Positions 6,897 to 10,604 of a stretch of DNA of 10,604 nucleotides are shown piece after piece. The DNA comes from an uncultured Flavobacterium sp. (GTDB lineage: Bacteria; Bacteroidota; Bacteroidia; Flavobacteriales; Flavobacteriaceae). A model generated the notes under the pieces. The model saw only the letters and a program-made list of their open reading frames with translations, was not told the DNA's origin and ran no database searches. Both the position numbers and the translations under genes were made by a program. The first letter of the stretch is position 1. Every line of letters begins with the position of its first letter. Location: assembly GCF_946479975.1 (NCBI RefSeq), contig NZ_CAMLIX010000177.1, positions 1-10,604 on the forward strand, in the 5' to 3' direction.

Positions 6897-7571
6897 ATGA
6901 ATGTTTTAATTGTTGAAGATAATAAAGAACTTGCTGCAGAAGTTTACGACTTTCTTTGTAAAGCAGGTTATATCTGTAAAATTGCACATAATTGTGCTGA
7001 TGCTCTAGAAGAATTTGGCAGTAATGATTATGATGCAATGCTGCTTGATCTTGGTCTTCCTGATGGTGATGGTTTTGAAGTTTTACAGACAATTCGAAAA
7101 ACAAAATCAAAAATTGCAGTAATTGTACTTACGGCTCGTGGCGAACTAGACGACAGAATTAATGGTCTTCATCTCGGCGCCGACGATTATTTGACCAAAC
7201 CATTTGCTTTAACAGAGCTTAGTGCAAGATTATTTGCGGTTATTAGAAGAATTCATGGTTTTACCTTAAACAATCTTACCATAAATGGATTCGTTTTACA
7301 GCTTCAAGATTATAAAGTGAGTTTTAACGAAAACCCAATCAATCTTACCAAAAAGGAATTTGATATTTTTCAATATTTAGTTTTAAATAAAAATAGAGTT
7401 ATCACGCGTCTTCAGCTTACAGAACATATTTGGGGCGATATTTTAGAAGTCAATTCTGACTCTAATTTTATCGATGTTCATGTTCGAAATCTTCGAAAAA
7501 AGCTCGATAAACATGCGCCAATAGATTGGTTTGAAACGGTGCGAAATGTAGGTTATCGTATAAACGAATAA
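6897..7571 (+). CDS. OmpR/PhoB-family response regulator
   Basis: From the ATG at 6897 this is a 224-residue response regulator. The receiver domain (1-118) starts MNVLIVEDN with acidic pocket E7/D8, phosphoacceptor D51 (MLLDLGLPDGDG), T79 (VLTAR) and K101 (YLTKPF). The winged-helix DNA-binding domain (about 128-223) has the family signatures LTKKEFDIFQYLVLN, SDSNFIDVHVRNLRKKL and the wing VRNVGYRI. An in-frame TTG at 6876 would add seven residues, but regulators of this family normally begin right at M-x-V/I-L-I-V-E-D, so 6897 is preferred. The kinase gene follows after 9 bp, making a co-transcribed pair. The OmpR/PhoB class binds tandem 7-bp direct repeats with an 11-bp period, which is exactly what precedes the flanking small genes; these are its probable targets. 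Confidence 0.96.
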   Translation: MNVLIVEDNKELAAEVYDFLCKAGYICKIAHNCADALEEFGSNDYDAMLLDLGLPDGDGFEVLQTIRKTKSKIAVIVLTARGELDDRINGLHLGADDYLTKPFALTELSARLFAVIRRIHGFTLNNLTINGFVLQLQDYKVSFNENPINLTKKEFDIFQYLVLNKNRVITRLQLTEHIWGDILEVNSDSNFIDVHVRNLRKKLDKHAPIDWFETVRNVGYRINE

Positions 7572-7580
7572 AATATTCCT

Positions 7581-8909
7581 GTGAAAATAAAACATCAATT
7601 AGCCATTTTTAATGCATTAACAAGATTGTTGGTGATTTTAATTTTATGGCTGATGCTTCCTATTTTGGTGGAAAATGTAGTTTATCATCATATTAATAAT
7701 AGTCTTCAGGAGAAAAAGAAAAAATTTATTGAACATCTTAATCGGGAAGAGATCAATGATTTTATAGAAAACCCAGATGATTCAACAGAAACTTTTTCTG
7801 AGTTTTCAACACTTCACAGTGAATTTTTGGTTTTGTCTCGTGTTCCAATGAAACCGCATCAGAAAAAAACAACTTTTACAAACGAATATCGAAAAATTGA
7901 AGATGAAGAAAGCGAGTTTCGAATTCTGCAGCATCATTTTACCTACGAAGGCGAAGATTATCAGCTTGAAATTGGAAGCAGTTTAAGCGAAGTAAACGAT
8001 TTAACTTTTGTTATTCGTTTTTTTATATTGATCGTTTTTGTTGTCATTCTGTTTATTACATTTTTAGCAGATACTTTTTATATCGAATATCTTCTAAAAC
8101 CCTTCTATAAAATTATCGATACAAAAATCAGGCGTGTAAACGAGCCAGAAACTTTTGATCATACTCCTATTAAAGCAGCTTCGAGAGATTTTAGAGAATT
8201 GGATTTTGTTTTAAACCAAATGATGGATCGTATTGCAGAAGTTTTTAAAAAAGAAAAACAATTTATATCCAATGTCTCGCACGAACTTTTAACGCCAATT
8301 GCTCTTCTTAAAAATAAACTAGAAAATTTATTGCAAAATGAATCTTTAGATGATAATGCTGTCGATAAAATTGCAGGTTCTTTGAAGACGCTTGACATGC
8401 TGAAAAAAATCATCAATAATTTACTGCTCATTTCTAGGATAGACAATAATCAATATGCCGCAAACGAAGAAATTAATTTGTTTGAAATCGTGGCAGATTT
8501 ACAAGAAGATCTTCAGGATCGTATTGAGGATAGAGAAATTGAGTTTATAAATAAGGTCCAGCAGCATTTTATTTTTACAGGAAATAAAACCCTTATTCAT
8601 ATTCTGATCTATAATTTGGTAACAAATGCTATTAAATACAATACACCTAAAGGCAGTATTTTGATAGAAGACGGTTTTGCTGAAGAAAAATATTTTATTG
8701 CTGTAAAAGACTCCGGAATTGGAATGGATGAATCACAGCTCGAAAAAATATTCAGTCGTTTTGCCAGAATTAGTTCTGATCAAGAAGGGCAGGGGCTCGG
8801 ACTTGCAATTGCGCAGAGTATTGCTTCTTTTCATCATATCGAAATTACGGTAGAATCTGCATTAGGGCAAGGCACTTCTTTTAAATTATGGTTTCCAGAA
8901 GCCAATTAA
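7581..8909 (+). CDS. Membrane sensor histidine kinase
   Basis: This 442-residue kinase starts at GTG (MKIKHQLAIF), 9 bp after the response regulator stop. It has a transmembrane helix at about 14-34 and another at about 142-164, enclosing a periplasmic sensor region of roughly 105 residues that is rich in charged residues and His and matches no sensor fold I can name. A HAMP-like linker (about 165-222) leads to the HisKA dimerisation helix with phosphorylatable H234 (FISNVSHELLTPI; LLTP instead of the usual LRTP). The ATPase domain has the N box (LVTNAIKYN, N349), G1 (DSGIGM, D377) and G2 (GQGLGLAIA). All catalytic motifs are intact. It should sense an envelope signal and phosphorylate the adjacent regulator at D51. 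The signal is unknown. Confidence 0.96.
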   Translation: MKIKHQLAIFNALTRLLVILILWLMLPILVENVVYHHINNSLQEKKKKFIEHLNREEINDFIENPDDSTETFSEFSTLHSEFLVLSRVPMKPHQKKTTFTNEYRKIEDEESEFRILQHHFTYEGEDYQLEIGSSLSEVNDLTFVIRFFILIVFVVILFITFLADTFYIEYLLKPFYKIIDTKIRRVNEPETFDHTPIKAASRDFRELDFVLNQMMDRIAEVFKKEKQFISNVSHELLTPIALLKNKLENLLQNESLDDNAVDKIAGSLKTLDMLKKIINNLLLISRIDNNQYAANEEINLFEIVADLQEDLQDRIEDREIEFINKVQQHFIFTGNKTLIHILIYNLVTNAIKYNTPKGSILIEDGFAEEKYFIAVKDSGIGMDESQLEKIFSRFARISSDQEGQGLGLAIAQSIASFHHIEITVESALGQGTSFKLWFPEAN

Positions 8910-8935
8910 AAGTTAAAATTTGTTGTAGGACTTTT

Positions 8936-8971
8936 TCTTCATTTTGTCTTCATTTTACAGTTATACTTTTG
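8936..8971 (+). promoter_or_regulatory. Operator-promoter of the third small secreted protein gene
   Basis: TCTTCAT (8936-8942), four bases, TCTTCAT (8947-8953), ten bases and TACTTTTG (8964-8971) repeat the arrangement at 6221-6256. The 20-nt block around the direct repeat (8934-8953 against 6219-6238) differs by one base. The ATG of the third small gene follows 41 bp after the -7 element, again as in the first copy. The 10-bp segment between operator and -7 box is not conserved (GTTGCAAGGG against TTTACAGTTA), so the match is not just general similarity of the region. Confidence 0.78.
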
Positions 8972-9012
8972 ACTTATAAATAATGAAACAATAATCAATA
9001 AAATTTAAAGTC

Positions 9013-9201
9013 ATGAAAAAATTAGCAATTTTAGCAGTAGCAGTTTTAGGAACATTTTCAATGGTAAATGCACAAACAACTCCAGCTCCAGCAGCTCAAA
9101 CAAAAGAAGTAAAAGCACCGAAAAAAGATAAAAAAGACAAAAAAGCTAAAACTGAGAAAAAAGCAGAAGCAGCTAAGCCAGCAACGGCAAAAGCAAAATA
9201 A
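9013..9201 (+). CDS. Small secreted lysine-rich protein, third paralogue
   Basis: This 62-residue protein starts MKKLAILAVAVLGTFSMVNA, a Sec signal peptide with likely cleavage after VNA. The mature 42 residues begin QTTPAPAAQTKEVKA, almost as in the 6539 paralogue, and continue as KKDKKDKKAK-type sequence with about 14 lysines, plus Ala, Pro and Thr. No cysteine and no aromatic residue is present in the mature part, so it should be a soluble, basic, disordered envelope protein. It lies 103 bp after the kinase gene, with its own operator-promoter and a strong terminator, but read-through from the kinase is possible because no terminator precedes it. Composition and design recall E. coli Asr, an acid-shock protein under PhoB/RstA control; homology is not shown. 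Confidence 0.87.
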   Translation: MKKLAILAVAVLGTFSMVNAQTTPAPAAQTKEVKAPKKDKKDKKAKTEKKAEAAKPATAKAK

Positions 9202-9248
9202 GCAGATTTAGTCTCACGATTAAATAGTTTTAAAAGGTTGGTAGGTTG

Positions 9249-9278
9249 AAGCTGAAAGAGACATCTTTCAGCTTTTTT
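9249..9278 (+). terminator. Intrinsic terminator after the third small gene
   Basis: AAGCTGAAAG (9249-9258) pairs perfectly with CTTTCAGCTT (9265-9274) around a 6-nt loop, and the T-run continues to 9278. It closes the regulated cluster and resembles the terminator at 6787-6819 (GCTGA/TCAGC core), in line with duplication of the whole small-gene unit. Confidence 0.92.
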
Positions 9279-9332
9279 ATTTATTGAGTTAAATTTTTTA
9301 TAATAAGAAGCAATAGCATTTTCTTTCTTTGT

Positions 9333-9340
9333 TACTTTTG
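9333..9340 (+). promoter_or_regulatory. -7 promoter element of the metallophosphoesterase gene
   Basis: TACTTTTG is an exact TAnnTTTG match 16 bp before the ATG at 9357, placing the transcription start about 10 nt before the start codon. No TTG was found at a proper -33 distance, so the promoter may be weak or need an activator. No TCTTCAT direct repeat is present here, so this gene is not an evident member of the neighbouring regulon. Confidence 0.5.
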
Positions 9341-9356
9341 TTTAAAAATTTAACAA

Positions 9357-10556
9357 ATGATCCTTCGTTTTGTAATTCTATGCGCTCTTTTTTTATTTAT
9401 TGAGTTCTATTCTTATCAGGCTTTTCGAACTTTAATAAAAGTAAGATGGGTTTTGGTTAGCTATCAAGTTATAAGCGCATTGCTTTTAATTTTTATTATA
9501 TATTCTTTTTCTCAAATAGATCGATCTGTTGGTCAGACTAAGCAGTTTATGTTTACTACTGGTTTGATGCTTTTGATTTACGTTCCAAAAATTGTGCTGA
9601 CACTAATTATGTTTGGTGAAGATATTTTTAGAATTGGTGCAAGTATATTGAACTATTTTGTGTACAATGCGCCAAGAAAGGAAATGATGCCCGATCGCAG
9701 GAAATTTGTAAGTCAGATCGCATTAGGATTAGCGGCGATTCCTTTTCTTTCTATAATCTATGGAATATTAGAAGGAAAATATAATTTTAAAGTGATTAAG
9801 CAGACGGTGTTTTTTCCTGATCTTCCAGACGCTTTTGATGGATTTAAAATTACTCAGATTTCAGATGTTCACAGCGGTAGTTTTGACAATCCTGAAAAAA
9901 TAAATTATGCTATTGATTTGATCAATCAGCAGGAATCAGATTTGATTTTGTTTACAGGAGATATTGTGAATACGCATGCTAAAGAAATGCATCCGTGGCT
10001 CGAAACTTTTAATCGTATTAAAGACTATAAGTACGGAAAGTTTGCCGTTTTAGGAAATCATGATTATGGCGAATATGTAACGTGGCCTTCTGAGAAAGAA
10101 AAAGATGAAAATTTTCATCAGATTAAAAACTTATACGGTCAAATTGGATTTAAACTTATGCTGAATGAGCATACTTATGTTCAAAAAGGTGATGACAAAA
10201 TTGCGCTTATTGGAGTAGAAAACTGGGGAGTAAATTTTAAGAAAGCGGGAGATTTAAACAAAGCTTCACAAAATGTTCATCAAGACGATTTTAAAGTTTT
10301 AATGAGTCATGATCCAAGTCATTGGGAAGCAGAAATAAAAGATCATCCAAAGAATTTTCACCTGACTTTTGCTGGTCATACGCACGGTATGCAGTTCGGA
10401 ATTGAGATTCCAGGCTATTTTAAATGGAGTTTGGCGCAATATATTTATAAACAGTGGGCGGGATTGTACGAAAACGTCGGAAGATACGTTTATGTTAACC
10501 GCGGGTTTGGTTTTCATGCCTATCCTGGACGAGTTGGAATTATGCCCGAAATAACA
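9357..10556 (+). CDS. Membrane-anchored metallophosphoesterase, C-terminus missing
   Basis: The frame opens at ATG 9357 (MILRFVILCALFLFIEFYSY) and stays open for 400 genuine codons to 10556, where adapter sequence begins. The N-terminal third is membrane domain, with hydrophobic helices at about 3-19, 36-53, 67-87 and 119-138. The calcineurin-like phosphoesterase domain (about 160-400) has all metal-binding motifs: D170-V-H172 (SDVHSG), G-D202 (TGDIVN), GN234-H235-D, H318 (MSHDP) and GH341-T-H343-G. This layout fits YkuE/YaeI-type phosphoesterases of the inner membrane, some of which act on lipid A precursors or other phospholipids; the substrate here is unknown. The sequence breaks after GRVGIMPEIT, in the final strand of the fold, so few residues are probably missing. 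Confidence 0.93.
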
Positions 10557-10604
10557 AGATCGGAAGAGCACACGTCTGAACTCCAGTCACTTGACAGGAT
10601 CTCG
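10557..10604 (+). other. Illumina TruSeq adapter and index read-through (artefact)
   Basis: The last 48 bases are not genomic. From 10557 they start AGATCGGAAGAGC and match the 34-nt TruSeq read-1 adapter to 10590. An 8-nt index, TTGACAGG (10591-10598), and ATCTCG, the beginning of the P7-side constant sequence, follow. In frame with the phosphoesterase they translate to RSEEHTSELQS, a tail well known from contaminated database entries. Genomic sequence ends at or just before 10556. Confidence 0.98.

Noticed and set aside
10299..10571. Minus-strand 90-codon open frame at the right end
   Set aside because: It lies antisense to the conserved phosphoesterase motifs, and its first residues come from adapter sequence.

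Overview
The window reads as a piece of a Flavobacterium-type chromosome (Bacteroidota). The DNA is AT-rich, genes lack Shine-Dalgarno sequences, and several genes are preceded by the Bacteroidota -7 element TAnnTTTG, one of them with a TTTG -33 box 19 bp upstream. The protein set (rplM-rpsI-rpsB, a Pol I with intact proofreading motifs, LacI, OmpR/histidine kinase) fits. The right end is the end of a short-read contig: the last 48 bases are Illumina adapter, not genome.

Layout. Positions 1-1304 (minus strand) hold the ribosomal protein operon rplM-rpsI-rpsB, with a textbook promoter and a 5' hairpin in front of rplM and a structured 176-nt spacer in front of rpsB. Positions 1664-2689 (plus) hold a LacI-family regulator, ending at a bidirectional terminator that it shares with the convergent polA (2839-5685, minus). 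Positions 5746-6176 are a non-coding array of four diverged ~90-bp repeats with inverted-repeat edges.

The most interesting part is 6221-9278 (plus). Two small secreted Lys-rich proteins (6298-6501, 6539-6718), an OmpR-family response regulator (6897-7571), its histidine kinase (7581-8909) and a third small secreted Lys-rich protein (9013-9201) lie in a row. The first and third small genes have the same promoter design: a 7-bp direct repeat TCTTCAT-N4-TCTTCAT, then exactly 10 bp, then TAnnTTTG, then exactly 41 bp to the ATG. This is the architecture of a PhoB/OmpR-type activator site, so the two-component system probably switches on the small basic proteins on both sides of it. Those proteins resemble the enterobacterial acid-shock protein Asr in composition and design.

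Positions 9357-10556 (plus) hold a membrane-anchored metallophosphoesterase, cut off near its C-terminus by the adapter.
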